From positions 930,001 to 994,000 of the forward strand of contig NC_052123.1 in assembly GCF_012273895.1 (NCBI RefSeq): a stretch of 64,000 nucleotides of DNA. Reading direction: 5' to 3'. The stretch is from Zerene cesonia. Its lineage: Eukaryota > Arthropoda > Insecta > Lepidoptera > Pieridae. Position 1 is the first letter of the stretch. Every line of letters starts with the position of its first letter. A model generated the notes under the pieces. That model did not search any database. It had not been told where the DNA came from and saw only the letters and a list, made by a program, of their open reading frames with translations. Of the stretch, positions 24,751 through 38,569 are shown one piece after another. A program made the position numbers and the translations under genes.

Positions 24751-27095
24751 AAAAAGAAACCATACACACCTACAACTCCTAACACACTTATCCCAGCAAA
24801 ACAGCACAGTAACAACAGCTTGTAAAAACGCCAATTCTCCATCTACTATAGATGTAATGAAAAACAAAGGTGGTACTACATCACCCGCTATAAACCAATC
24901 TGGGAATCGAATCCTAACCACAGGGGAGCGAGCGGCGAGGAGCCGTAAACATAACGTTGTGACGTCATAAAATTTATAATCTAGCTGTATGATAGTTTAC
25001 GACCGCATAAAAAAGCAACTTACAGCTTTCCATTTGCAAGGATAACGTTGTTTTCTATGCTATCAGCATCTTTGAACTATTTTCATTCAGTTCTATCATT
25101 ATCTTCATTTTTCATAATAATTTGATGCTAGATTGATTCGTAGAAAATTTTGAAAATTAAATGAAATAAAATCAAATTTTAGAGAAAAACACACTGTAAT
25201 ATTTTTTAAATACGTGAAGGTTTAGTATTCATCAGTACACGATACTAAATAGTAAAAAGGGTACAAAACTTGTCATTCCCTTTCTCAATTTTCACATTCA
25301 AAAATAAATAGCAGCCTCTCAGTTAACCAAGAATACTTAAAAACATATCTTATACAAACACAATTGAATCCATTCTCCAACTTCATTCCCCGCTGCAAAT
25401 TCAAATTGCGTCTCATTCACTCTCACCAGACCCTCAGTAACTCTAAACCCTACGGAGCTACGTATCAACGGCTACGCCGTAGCAGGTCTACGTGGAATGA
25501 CAAATGCGTTTTTAAGCACTCCGAGCCTCTACGGCCATTCACTTGAACGATTCAACTGCGTTAAATGCTTTTCACTCGGGAATAATAATTTGATAACTCG
25601 TGCATTAATTCAGATGCTTTCGCAAATTAATATTCCTTTTAGATAAGACCTTAAATTGAGTAAATTTTAAGTTTTGTTTTTTTACAAAAATCCTGTAGGT
25701 CTTCTTAGTACATCGCAATGAATATTCCTTGTGTATACAAGTAATAACGAAACGGCACACTCATATCTTACATATACGTTTATTAGTTTTAGACTAGCCT
25801 ATTCCATAAGCTTAATCATCCTCAAACAAAACACAAACAACGCCAAAATCGAAAAGGTTATTCCCCTGTCGACCATTAGCCACGACAAATCCGGCAAAAA
25901 TCTAAAATGGCAACCCCGATCTATACTAATAAAATGAAAAACCCCAACAGGGCCATCAAACTAACACAGGTGCCATTTAAAATTTATATCAAGTTGCCAT
26001 TGTTTTGCTGTGCACTTGTATAAAATTTAAAATATTGACACTGGCAGCCCCAGAGGCGTTGTTGGCGAACTAATAAGGTACATAAATAGTGTTTATTGAG
26101 CAACTAAATTTATATAATAGCTTCATTTCTCAACGGGCCTTTATGTGGTGTTATATAAACATGTAATTGTGTAAAACACTTCGAGTCGACGTTTAATTAA
26201 ATTGTACTGATTCCTTGTATATATTCTAGTTTTTTATTTTACACTTTGTAATTTCTTGCACAGCTTTGCACTGGCAATATCCTTCGGCAGAACAATATAT
26301 ATGAACTAGAAAAAGTGACCTTAGATGTCAGATTGTAAATAACTTTATTACTCCTACAATCAATGACCATACATTTTATAAACAATTAATTAAAATCAAT
26401 CAGCAAGTACATGTTATTCGGACGTAACTAACCAACGCACGTACGATATACCATTAATACATATAAAACAGCAAAAAAAGACGGCAACGAAATGAGCAGA
26501 TTTCAATTCTAAAACTACAAAATCGAATAAATACAAATACATTGCCCATCCGCCATTCGAGTAATGTAATACGGGACACAGAAGCGAAGAAATTGAAAAA
26601 TAATTTCGTAAGATTCCACAAACGCAAATACGGAGGGTATTATTAAAATACGAGTATCCACCATTGGGTCTAGAATATCAATAAGCCGGCACACCGCACA
26701 GGACAATACGGTGAAGTTTCGGGCTAATATTGCGTGCGGGACGTCTTGACGACTTCTGCGGTTCGGGAGACTTTGTGGACACTTTTATTTCTTTATATTT
26801 ATATTTTATACTATATCAAAGCATCATTCGTAATATAAAATGAGGTAACAATTTAGACGCAGGCACTGCATGTCAAGGTGCAAGTACTATTAGACTCGTA
26901 TTCATACAGTAATGCTATATCCTCGTATTTAGAGTAATCCTGTGACGTCATTTAACAACACTCACGCACTAACGACCCTCTGTATGCACGTACAACGAAG
27001 AAACGTGCATTGAAATCAGCATTGTAAAATTGTTCAATGCAAACTAACGGTGCGCCCTGGTACATATATAACCCTATAGCACTTAGGGATTATTT
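24751..27095. other. non-coding stretch
   Basis: It contains TGACGTCA at 24,960-24,967 and 26,943-26,950, and a small palindrome GCTACGCCGTAGC at 25,471-25,483. No exon supported. Confidence 0.4.
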
Positions 27096-27099
27096 TGAT

Positions 27100-27190
27100 A
27101 TATTTCGATATCCAACGGTGAAAGAAGTTTTCAAATCAGTACAATAGTTCCTGAGATTAGCGCGGTCAAACAAACACATTCTTCAGTTTT
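27100..27190 (+). mobile_element. Helitron-like fragment
   Basis: 'atccaacggtgaaagaagtt', 'ttcctgagattagcgcggtc', 'aaacaaacacattcttcag'. The same sentence is seen at 31,925-32,010. Confidence 0.5.
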
Positions 27191-27479
27191 ATACCTATTG
27201 TTATTAAGATAACTCTATAATCTATACCTATAGTGAAACACTAGGTAACAAGTACAAGAAATTGACATACCAATTAAACATTAATAATATATGTGTATAG
27301 ATTCCGCTAATTTGACACTACACGAATAATTAATTACCTACGTTTCGACATGAATTGGGTCAAGCTCGCGTCGGGGAAACACAAAAGACCTGAACAAAAT
27401 GTTATACATATACCTAGTCTTGCCATAAATATTGTAATAAAGAAAAAAGAAAATTGTTAACTGCAAATAACATTTATTA

Positions 27480-28479
27480 NNNNNNNNNNNNNNNNNNNNN
27501 NNNNNNNNNNNNNNNNNNNNNNNNNNNNNNNNNNNNNNNNNNNNNNNNNNNNNNNNNNNNNNNNNNNNNNNNNNNNNNNNNNNNNNNNNNNNNNNNNNNN
27601 NNNNNNNNNNNNNNNNNNNNNNNNNNNNNNNNNNNNNNNNNNNNNNNNNNNNNNNNNNNNNNNNNNNNNNNNNNNNNNNNNNNNNNNNNNNNNNNNNNNN
27701 NNNNNNNNNNNNNNNNNNNNNNNNNNNNNNNNNNNNNNNNNNNNNNNNNNNNNNNNNNNNNNNNNNNNNNNNNNNNNNNNNNNNNNNNNNNNNNNNNNNN
27801 NNNNNNNNNNNNNNNNNNNNNNNNNNNNNNNNNNNNNNNNNNNNNNNNNNNNNNNNNNNNNNNNNNNNNNNNNNNNNNNNNNNNNNNNNNNNNNNNNNNN
27901 NNNNNNNNNNNNNNNNNNNNNNNNNNNNNNNNNNNNNNNNNNNNNNNNNNNNNNNNNNNNNNNNNNNNNNNNNNNNNNNNNNNNNNNNNNNNNNNNNNNN
28001 NNNNNNNNNNNNNNNNNNNNNNNNNNNNNNNNNNNNNNNNNNNNNNNNNNNNNNNNNNNNNNNNNNNNNNNNNNNNNNNNNNNNNNNNNNNNNNNNNNNN
28101 NNNNNNNNNNNNNNNNNNNNNNNNNNNNNNNNNNNNNNNNNNNNNNNNNNNNNNNNNNNNNNNNNNNNNNNNNNNNNNNNNNNNNNNNNNNNNNNNNNNN
28201 NNNNNNNNNNNNNNNNNNNNNNNNNNNNNNNNNNNNNNNNNNNNNNNNNNNNNNNNNNNNNNNNNNNNNNNNNNNNNNNNNNNNNNNNNNNNNNNNNNNN
28301 NNNNNNNNNNNNNNNNNNNNNNNNNNNNNNNNNNNNNNNNNNNNNNNNNNNNNNNNNNNNNNNNNNNNNNNNNNNNNNNNNNNNNNNNNNNNNNNNNNNN
28401 NNNNNNNNNNNNNNNNNNNNNNNNNNNNNNNNNNNNNNNNNNNNNNNNNNNNNNNNNNNNNNNNNNNNNNNNNNNNNNN
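27480..28479. other. assembly gap (1,000 N)
   Basis: Exactly 1,000 N. Frames across it on both strands are artefacts. Confidence 0.99.
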
Positions 28480-31400
28480 GACAGATTCGAAATTCAAATG
28501 TAATATTTTTTTATAATTAAGTGTAACAGTATTTATGGCCAGACTAAGTATATCCTATACTTATAAAGATAAGTCGATGAAAATGAATGATCGTTTTTCG
28601 GTGTGTGTAAAAGCGCTGTGACATTGAAAGTTGAAACTTTGAGGGTTGAAAATTCACTGTGTATCCGTGTAATAGGGAAAGAAGGGGGGGACACTTTAGG
28701 CTTATGCCCTGTTGTGTAGTGGGGGGCCTGCAAACTAGCGGTTTGCCGACCATATCGGCATAACATATGCTGAATGGCCCTTTTAGGTCTTCACACAGTT
28801 TGTTATTTTTTTGATACTTTTTATAGTTTATGAGTCTGCACATAATTTAATTTACTTGTATCATCGTGTTTACCGTGTCTAATGTGGTGAATCTAATAAA
28901 ATTATTTTATCTCTTTTTATTATTTTACGAGTTAGATAATAATTGATTCCATAAAAATAACAAGTCAGCTGAAACTAAAAGATTTTATAGTCCCAGACAT
29001 TATAGAACTACGTCAAATCAAACAGGTTACAAACAAAATAGGAATACAACGTCATTGCGTCCATATAGTGATTTTAAAACAAAACTGGGATGGGGCCAAG
29101 GGCCTAATAATGATCTTTATTCTCGCAGAAGTATAAAAAAATCTCAATAGCAATAATAATAATAAATCGATTACCCGAAGACATAAAGAATAAGTACCAA
29201 ATTTTAGAAGCCTCAACTTACGTAATCGAACATCCTTTGATCTTTATAACGTTGCCTGATTTAAATAAACAAATAAATGTTGCCCGATTTAAATATTAAA
29301 CCATCGCAACATCGAAATCGTCTACAATATCAATATTTTCACAACCGGTCTCTTCCGATAGAGATAAAGATGGAAAATAATTAATTTCCAACGCTCAACT
29401 ACCTTAATAAGACCCGGCAAAGTGTCTTCGATTGGTACCTCAGCTGACTGGAATAACTTCATTGTATATGAAATATCACCGTCTATAGATTAGTTGTAAT
29501 GTCTTCGTATAATAATTGATAGCTGCTTCGAAATTGATACTATTAGCGTTCGGTCGATACTTTCGTACAATTCAGATTTTTTTTTAACAATTTTTATTAA
29601 CATCATATTAGCCCGAGTAGACTCATTTTTGTGATTTTTCAATCCGTTAACAGAATATTATGCTTTTAGGAAAAGTCGTTAAAAAACGATGTGTTTAGGT
29701 TGTATATTGTACAGAACATAAATAAAAATAACCATTAAAGGTGCTTAATGAATTTATATTCTAGATACACTTTTTAATCGTCATAACGTAGGTACTTTTA
29801 CCATTTACCACAGTTTCGAACAGTGGAAAGAAACTCTGTAGTTGCTCTTTTATTGTTATTGGGACATTACTTTATCACACATTCTTTTGTTATTTCTGAC
29901 ATCTCTCTTCCAGCTTCAACAGATATATTTTTTCCATATCATAACGACACATAACAAAGCATAAATGCAACAATCACATGACGTCACACCAATAAAATGT
30001 CCCACAACCGCTACACACCACAAACCGCACCGTTTAAAAACTCGTAAATTAACCCGAGATTTAATATTTACATCGGCCATAAACAACATTACGTACCATC
30101 AAAATGTACCTACGTACAACTAGGTTCAAATGGATGACATGTTAACAAATATTATTATTCATTACTGACTCTATGATGCTTAAACTGTCGAGAGAGGTTC
30201 GAAATAGATTGCCGTTTTATCACCATTAACGGTGAAGTGTACAAAACATTTGCAGCGTTGTAATGCGAGCTCATTCAGATGTCCAATTCCGACAAGACGT
30301 TAACCAGCAGATTTACGCATTAGCTAAATGCATACAACGCACACGAACAATAACTGCGTACGTGTGCGTTAAATACTAGCACACATAGAAACGGCACGTG
30401 CTGGAGTAAAGTTTTCAACATTGTTATTTGTTTTAAAAGCGCACATTCCGCTCAATGACGCTACGATATTTATAACACCTTTAACTCGAAGGTTTTATCA
30501 CAGAGAAATAAATGAAGCACTGTGAAAGTAAGCAACTATGACAGATCCACGTGTATCACTCGAGTGGGCTTAAAATCTTGGAAATTGTCTCTCGTTTTTC
30601 TTTTTACATTTGTACTAAACGTATTTGACATGGGCAGAAAGCATTTGATCAGCGGGAGTTGCTTGATGATTTCGGTAAACGTGTATGCCAAAGTTCAAGG
30701 AAAAAGAGCTTCTATAATATTGTTATGCCGATTTAGAAACTTGAGTGTGTTTTTCCATAAACGTTAAATGATTTACAACTTTCCATTACCGTCCATTAGA
30801 ATCGCAGCTCCGTTCCGTCCATGAAATAACTTCTCCCTTTGTTAGATGAATCAAATCTAATGAATGTTTTTAATGTTACATTTTTATCTACATGTAAAAT
30901 AAAAATAACATCCCATATAAATGGAGTAATTTGGAATTAATTATCCACGCAGTAATAATATTTATAAAGGAGATTACTGAAACTGTTTTAATATATAAAA
31001 TGGATTTTAATGAACCATTGAACACGGCCATATATAAAAGATGTTCCTCTTTAGCGTTTAAAACAACGTAGTTATTAAACGATAAATTTACTTAATAGTC
31101 TTACAATGTATAAAATGAGTAACCATATATTTTCAACATTATTTTAAAACGACCATTTCATTAGTCATTATTATAGTTGCTAGAAATAAAAAAAAAGGTG
31201 GAACTGTGTTGAATAGTGGTTTGGTCGTTATAACAATGTAGGTACTGTGGTTCTACACAACTGCCTCATTAATGTGGTCGGTTGATAACAAATCACAGTC
31301 AGTCACAAGGACTATCAACAAAGTGAAAACATCAAATAAACAATGTACCAACACTAAAGTAGAAAAATATCGACATATTTATTAGTTGAACACAAACAAA

Positions 31401-31910
31401 ATACACTTATAAGACTAAACATAACCTAAATATAATATAAGAAAAACAACTAAGGTCTGCAAAGTCAACACAATAAACAAAAGGCAGATATTTAAGCAAT
31501 CGCTGGCCCTCTCCGAGGCTCGATCCCTTCGATACTTTCTAAGACCGGAGTCTGTTAAACACACTTCTAAACAAATAATAAATATAGTCTAGAGATTTAA
31601 GACACACACAAGGATCGGCGATAACTCAATAATTTTGTGAGATTTTCCTGATAAAGATCACCACGATTATATAATTGAGACAATCTAGTTTATTCTATGA
31701 TTAAATTGTGTTTTATTCGTTTATACATATTCATTTATTATGCTACATCGTTACTATATTATTGTTAAAAATGGGTAGCTTCTTTCATATTACGTCTTTA
31801 TTGCATTTATATTGTGATAATAGCCTGGATGAGATTGCTAGCTAACGAAAAGGCAGTCAATTGTGCATTTCTTTGTCGTTCTAATGTTAATTCATGCGCA
31901 AAGCATTGCA
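28480..31910. other. non-coding stretch
   Basis: No exon seen. It contains TGACGTCA at 29,979-29,986. A G/C-rich patch at 28,680-28,770 may be repeat-derived, but I could not place it. Confidence 0.4.
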
Positions 31911-31919
31911 CTGAGGAAT

Positions 31920-32012
31920 CATGTACTTAACCGACGGTGAAAGATTTTTAAAATCGGTTTAGTAGTTCCTGAAATTAGCTGGATCACACTCTTTAGCTTT
32001 ATATACGAGTAT
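31920..32012 (+). mobile_element. Helitron-like fragment
   Basis: 'accgacggtgaaagattttt', 'aaaatcggtttagtagttcc', 'tgaaattagc' and 'ctttagctttatata'. It is a diverged relative of the 27.1-kb copy. Confidence 0.5.
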
Positions 32013-32944
32013 AACACGAGTCTTCGTGAGTCACTTTCGCAGAACGAAAAATGACTGAGCGGCCGGTACACCGTGATACATTAAAGCTTATTTTATTGTT
32101 GTCGACTGCCGACAACGGTGCCTACGTGCGGTAACACATAACTACGACGAAAATTTATAATAATATTTTCATTAGTATGACGATTTATAAAAGCTGTACC
32201 GTCAGTATTTTCATTTTGCACTCGCATTATGATATTGCAAGTTTATCGCCATGCACATTTTCAGCCTCTGTTTAATTTAACCCCTCTTCAAGTTTTGGAA
32301 TACGAAGCAGCCGTGTCTTAGTCATGCCCTTTTGCAAGATAAACACGATAATTCGTCGAAATTGGTATAGCATACGGAAATGGAGCTCAAATATAAGACT
32401 GGCTTTAAAATTTATCCAAATACGTAGGCAGCAAAATTAACATCATCGCTATAACATAACCCTCATACATTCCATATCTCCTGAGAGCGTCTATAAAATG
32501 TATTGATTCCATACTTCAATCTATTCCAAATAGCGTTAAACGCGTCTCACATAGCGGAGACAGTAAATACGAGTTTCCACAACGGATGAAATATTTGCAT
32601 TGGCATCGGCGCTATCACAACTATACGCGTTTGATGTTCAATTATCAGAGCCTATTGTGTTACCGTCGCCGACCTAAAGGCAGGAAGTGCGGCGAGCCAA
32701 ACGAAATATTAAATTCATAATCGTGCATATTTTAAATTTAGCAGTTGCCGTAGGATTGTAAAAAGCGTATAATGTAACTCGCGAGATTGTAATCTGTCGT
32801 CAAATCGTGATCCGTAACATTTGTTGGTATTTATTTTGTTTATTTTAAAAACTCTAAATATATAAAAAATTTACAAATGGCGGCTTTATGACTGAAATCA
32901 GTCATCTCTATTCTCTACCACACTGGTAGTATAAAACAAAAATA

Positions 32945-33139
32945 TCCTTCCTACTAATATTATAAATGCGAAAGTTTGTAAGGATGTGTGTGTGTGTTTG
33001 TTGCTCTTTCTACTAAACCGATTACAATGAAATTTGGTACGTAGGCAGCTGGACAACTGGAATAACATATAGGCAAATTTTATCCCGATATTCTTACAGG
33101 ATATGGACTTACGCGGGTGAAAGTGCGGGGCGCAGCTAG
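32945..33139 (+). mobile_element. Lep1-like non-autonomous Helitron, near full length
   Basis: It starts TCCTTCCTACTAATATTATA after an A and ends 'gtgcggggcgcagCTAG'. Internal blocks match the 11.2-kb copy: 'gcgaaagtttgtaaggatgt', 'tttggtacgtaggcagctgg' and 'ataacatataggcaa'. The base after CTAG is A, not the usual T, so the right target base has changed or the end is slightly eroded. Confidence 0.85.
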
Positions 33140-33199
33140 ATTTTCATAAGACTTTAATGCGAAAACATCTCAGTTTGGTATTATGCTGCGAGTGTATAC

Positions 33200-36100
33200 T
33201 TTTCCCAAACGTCCGTCAGGTGCCGGTCGCGAGCAGAAGGAGCATCGCTTTGCGCAGTTCCGATTCGTGTGTAGTGTTTGCATTCATGCGACAGCCAAAG
33301 CCGAGGTTGAATTCATATGTTCATAAGTTTTAATTTTATATCATTTCGACTGACTGTTTTGTATAAATGTTAAATGTACCTATTTATTGTTGCTTAAATA
33401 AAATAAACAACCAGTAGGTACTCAAACAAAGCAAAAATACAGGGCAATGTTAATCTATTCCGCTATTTGCAATAATCTGAACCAGTTTATGTCAATTTAA
33501 CAAGTCCATAAATTGCTTATCTGATGTAGGTACCTACGCCAATAGAGAGATCCGGTCAGACCAGACACATTTGGACCTATACGACAATTTCTCGCAAGAT
33601 TCGCACATTGAACGCTTGGGTTGAATTGTTTACGCTAAGATTCTAGAGAAGAAATATTTTTTTGCTATGTATATATATAATATATATATAAATATTTTTT
33701 GCTGGTAATGGACAAAATACAAAAATCGGTCAAGTGTGAGTCGGACTCGCTAGACTAGGGTATAGTAAAAATAAGCATCAGAGCAATTGCGAAAAAAGTG
33801 GATCACTCATCCAATTTATGACCGTGCCAACCGTTGTTTAACGTATATTTTTTATCATTTTTTGTTACAGCGACAACAGAAATACATAATTTTTTTATTC
33901 AGGTGTCAGAAGAGATCACTTGTAAGTGATAAGACCGTCTTCTGTGTTGTATATTTTAGCATAAGCTTCAATTGTACTCATTTCTGCTATGTGGACAGCA
34001 CAATAAATGTTTGAAATATGATAATGATAATGTTTAAAATAAAATAAACAGATACACCACTGGCAGTGCAACGGCGACTACGTCACGCAAGCAACGAGAC
34101 TGCCATGACATTTCCGTTTGCATCCGAAACTCCCGTGTAAATCAAAAGCGTATCATTAAAACGTCGCGCCGCGGATTGAACATTATCATAAATAACAAGC
34201 GATAGTTTTACGATACGAGACGTGGCAATAACGTCAAACGAATTATAACTATTTTATTAAATTTCATACGCGATTAAATGCGCGGGAGATCATTCACAGT
34301 GTATTTGGCACGCGCGCTAAATGTTTCTATAATGTTATAACGCTCGCTTCTGCCTGTTTGTTGTCATCATTTTCGATGTTGGGAATTACTCATCAAAGAA
34401 ATTCTTCGAACGTGTCGCGCTGTGCTGTTTTGTTTTGTGATTGCTTTTAATTTGGCTGTGGGGTTGATGGGATTGAAAAACGCTGTCACTTCTCGCGTCG
34501 AATGTTTTCTTTTAATTAATTTTCTATAGAAAAACGTAAGAACATTAAAACAAATTACTTGTTTCATTTAGAAGAATCTAGAAAAACAATATCTATAAAG
34601 TATACTGGATGTTCAAAGTGTCACTACAATATAAATGTACCTTTTACGCCGAAATAGAATGCCGTACGTCTCAAAACGCGCTTCTAAGAAAACAAATCCA
34701 CCTACTAAGACACGTCATTCGTATAACACATAAATATCTGAATAAAAATAAATCTAGTAGCGATAGTATCTACACTCGTCAACAATTTTCGAACTTCTTT
34801 AAACAAAAAAAAAAAATAAAAACTATAATTACATTAAAACAAACACAATATCATACGTCATACGCCCGTCAATACTTCACGCGAACATCGCACACACGCA
34901 GACGGAATAATAAATTCACATCCGGCGCTCTCTTAAATAATTTCAACTTGATGAAAACTATGAAAGACAGCGTTTGCTAACGTAATACATTACTCGCTAT
35001 AATGCTGGATATTGTATTGAACAATCCTCGAGGAGCGCTCACCTGGATAAGGCTTTTTATCACTACGCGACTATCGACAGTCGTAGCATCATATATAATA
35101 TATGTAATTCAAAATAAACCTTCAATTTAGCATACATTTTATGTAAAGTGTGTTTTGGACCGATTAAATTAAAAAAAACATGTACATTGTTGACAATAGT
35201 AAGTATGATTCACTTTCATCCACTAACAACGTAAGATAAAATAACACAAAAAAAAGAAAACCAATCTATCAATTTAAACAAAGGAAAAAAACAACAATCC
35301 TACAATCCGTAGAAAAATCAACAACAGCAATGAATAACAACAATGCAAAACAAACGACCCTCTAGAGGACCATTACAGGCGGATTGATTAAAACATTATA
35401 AAAACATCTCGTCCGAACGCGCCAAAAATAACTGAAACGCCCCGCGGCATTCAATTTACAGGATTACAAAATCAATGCCGCGCCGAGTCGCATCTAAACG
35501 GCCGTAAATTAGAGTTTAATGAATTAGCCGTTCGAGAACCATTCAATGTGCGACTAATTGTCTCAAGACGTACCGTCGCGCGACTGATTGTCGGGGCGGA
35601 TGCGAACCGCCTAACTGGCGTGTTGCCAAAAGTTGATATTGTGCATACTTTCGTTGATTCATCCGGGGATTATTCCGTAGCGTCATATCAGCCGCCTGAT
35701 TAACAGATTGATATTTCAATATCGCCCCGCGCGCGTCGGTCGCGTCTTCGATCTTAATTTGGTTTCAATTAAAACGTCGGAAATGATGATTTCGTCTCAA
35801 TATTGTACGCTTTTAACATCATTTTGATGTACTTACGCGACGCGTTACGATAGTGAAGATTTTTAACACTGATTGATAAGCAAAAAAGTAAAAAAAAAAA
35901 GAAAAAAAAAGAAAAAAAAATCCATCAGCGCATCTGATTGTCCTTTGTTTCGCTGTCAATTAATTATTATAGATTTATCACTTAAAGGTAATAATTAATA
36001 GATCCGAGTCGAACGAAGGAACATTGGCAAAAAAAAAACCGACGCGTGCGATAAATCATATAAACGAGTTTTCCTTTTAAAAACAAAACCGTCCATTTAG

Positions 36101-36320
36101 TTACGGTTCAACGACCTCTGGCAACCCGTGTTGTAAATTAGTTGAACGAGAAGTATAACAACGAATACTATTTATGTGCCCATATAAAATAAACATTTTA
36201 TCACACACATCTAAGAATAAAATCATCAAAACAATCACTTCTTTATTCGTACCAACTTTACATTTTAAATTTTAACTGATAATTTTAATATATATTCCTA
36301 AATATTTTTACTAGGTATAT
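33200..36320. other. non-coding stretch with a GC-richer core
   Basis: No exon is supported. The interval 35,400-35,760 is clearly GC-richer and full of mixed CG-rich and TAAT-type motifs, which fits a regulatory element. An A/G homopurine tract lies at 35,887-35,920. Confidence 0.35.
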
Positions 36321-36324
36321 TTAA

Positions 36325-36425
36325 CTAGCTGCGCCCCGTGGTTTCACCCGCGTTAGTCCGTGTCTCGTAGGAATATCGAGATAAAATGTTGCCTATATGT
36401 TATTCCAGTTGTCCACCTGTCTACG
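36325..36425 (-). mobile_element. Lep1-like Helitron 3' half
   Basis: On the minus strand it ends 'gggtgaaaccacggggcgcagCTAG' before T, with 'ggaataacatataggcaaca' upstream. It breaks off at 'cgtagacag' near 36,425 and runs into another repeat-like 3' sentence ('cacgggtgaaaccggggcg'). The 5' half is missing. Confidence 0.75.
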
Positions 36426-36814
36426 CCCCGGTTTCACCCGTGGTACGTTTCGTCTCTCGACAATAACTTTCCTGTGTCTAAACAAAAACAATAACAACTT
36501 GTTCGAGCTAGTCGAGCCGTTCTCGAGTTAGCGCTTAGCAACACATATGCCGATTCATTTATATGTATAACAATCTTGTGATACGATATAGGTGTAATTA
36601 TTTAAATGATTAGTACCTTTGTCGTTCCCTTGACTCTCTTAATGACTTGTCTTATGTCCTCTCTAGTATTATTGAAGTCCGTGGGCATTGCATGTGCTTA
36701 CCATCAGGTCTTCCTACACTATACTTAAAAAAACCGTATTAATACCCTATATATTAAAACCCTTAGGCGAATTTAACCGAGAGAGAGGATGAAATTCGAC
36801 GACTGAGGCGGGAT

Positions 36815-36885
36815 CGCGTGTGACCGAGAGGCTAGGTGTTGCTACGGTTTGGCAAAAAGACGCGAATCCGAATCCCGCTTCGCTA
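36815..36885 (+). repeat. tRNA-like (Ser/Leu type) SINE remnant, tentative
   Basis: TGACCGAGAGGCTAGG at 36,821-36,836 resembles a class II tRNA A box. GCGAATCCGAATCCCGCTT at 36,862-36,880 looks like a damaged B box. A T-rich stretch follows. There is no paired acceptor stem, so it is not an intact tRNA gene. Confidence 0.35.
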
Positions 36886-37199
36886 TCAATTTTTCTTTAA
36901 AAAATGATTATGAAGGCGTTTCGATGCCTAATGAACTAAAAATTAAATCCAAAAATGCAGTTGAATAAATTGAGTTTTGTGTCAAATACACAAAACAAAC
37001 ATATATCACACTAACCACTAAAAAAAATAATCCTACTTATAAAGAACAAACGGGCCACAAACATTCCGAACGCAGCCTGGAACCAAACCGCAAGCTGGCA
37101 TTGTTTTAGCGATACCATTGCAATACGTGTGCGGGAATGTAGTCTTTGCCGCTCGCACACAGGGCGTAAAATCGGGTACAGCTGTTGTTTTTTTATAAC

Positions 37200-38450
37200 A
37201 TGAATAGGAACATATGACACACTGTACATAACCTACGATAATTAAAGTTTTTTTTTTTTTTGATACTACGATGTGGTTTTGGGAGCTGTTAATATGAGTA
37301 TTGTGTATTCTATTCTATTATATACTATTATTTCAAGAAAGGCGGTTTAAAGAAAAGCAATGGCTAATGTTTTATAAAGAAGTATTTTTTTTATATTTGC
37401 ACACTCAAAACTATGGATAGAATGGAATGTATGAACCGCATAATAATGTAATAATAACATCTATAATTTGTTGGAAATAAATATAATTTGAATTTGAATA
37501 TTTCTTTTTACCAATTAACAACGGCGTTTAAATGTGAATGAACCTCTTTAGAAATCTTCTAGAAATAATTGTAGAGGAATATAGTGAGAAAATAGGTTTA
37601 GACATTGTTTTCTTAAATAATATCATTTCAATCTACTTATATTTATTAATGTGTCAATAACTAAATACCTAAGAAACGACAAATATAAATAAGTTTATAG
37701 AATTAAGATTTGCCTGTTGATATGTAGTATACACACAGACACACACACACAAGCAAACAGTTTTACAACTTTCGTTTAGACGAATCTCTAAAACAATTCA
37801 CCAACGACAATTTTAAATCATCCTGTAGACACACGTCTACAAATATGTCAGCCGATAGTCGATTTCAAAAAATTCTGCAATATTACGAGCTTAACAGAAC
37901 GAGCCGCGGATGGCGGTGACACAAATTTGCATTCCACTAAGCCTTGGCCATGTTTCGCATGCGTTATTTTTAACTAACACACGGTGATTGAAGTGTGACA
38001 TCGGTAAAATGGAAAATATATTTCTTGTACAGGGTGTTCCCGTTCTATTGGTCATGTGACTATCTAACAGATTGTAAACTGCTAAATTGATACACTATTG
38101 TAACGGTCAAATATATTAACTATTAGTTATTTTTAGTAAATTCTAAACCGCTTTCGAATTGCAAATTTAAATCGGATCACACGGATGGCATCGGTTTTCA
38201 AAAAAAGCTTCACTAAAGTTAGTCCACCAATTCGAAAGTAACAAACGAAAAACACAGCCGATTAGAAAAGCTTCTCCTTTTTTGAAATCAGTAGAAAATT
38301 AACAAAAAAAAAACCTGTAATTAATTAAAATTAATGTTTATCAGCTATAAAGACATTATTAATAAACGTTATGGAGAAATAGAAAGCACAATCTATTCAA
38401 CAAGAACATACTATACCTTAACCAATGTTATTAATTACAATTTTCTATTT
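37200..38450. other. non-coding stretch
   Basis: A T-run at 37,247-37,261 and an 'aataaatataatttgaatttgaat' style tail near 37,478-37,500 hint at old retroelement ends. CA repeats lie at 37,733-37,751. No exon seen. Confidence 0.35.
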
Positions 38451-38458
38451 ATTATAAC

Positions 38459-38556
38459 TTTTTTTTTTTTTTACATGTGATAGACAGGCATTTGACTGCA
38501 ACCCACCTGGTGGTAAGCAGTGATGCAGTCTAAGGAAGTGCATGCCTGTCTAGATA
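38459..38556. repeat. retroelement fragment with 14-nt T-run
   Basis: A T-run (38,459-38,472) is followed by 'gacaggcatttgactgcaac', 'ccacctggtggtaagcagtg' and 'atgcagtctaagg'. This order is known from a dispersed lepidopteran repeat. The ends pair as AGACAGGCAT (38,482-38,491) and ATGCCTGTCT (38,542-38,551). Confidence 0.5.
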
Positions 38557-38569
38557 GAGAGATTATTAT

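Noticed and set aside
24440..24970. 176-residue open frame on the plus strand, the longest without N
   Set aside because: It runs antisense through a dispersed repeat that is also present at 44.2 kb, has low-complexity Ser/Thr/Asn-rich content, and shows no domain or splice context.
24979..24994. Match to the 3' part of the insect miR-9 sequence (TCTAGCTGTATGA)
   Set aside because: The seed at the 5' end of the mature form is absent and no opposing hairpin arm is seen nearby, so it is a chance partial match.
38482..38551. AGACAGGCAT / ATGCCTGTCT as terminal inverted repeats of a DNA transposon
   Set aside because: The T-run and internal blocks point to a retroelement fragment, and 10-bp inverted ends inside it can be coincidence.
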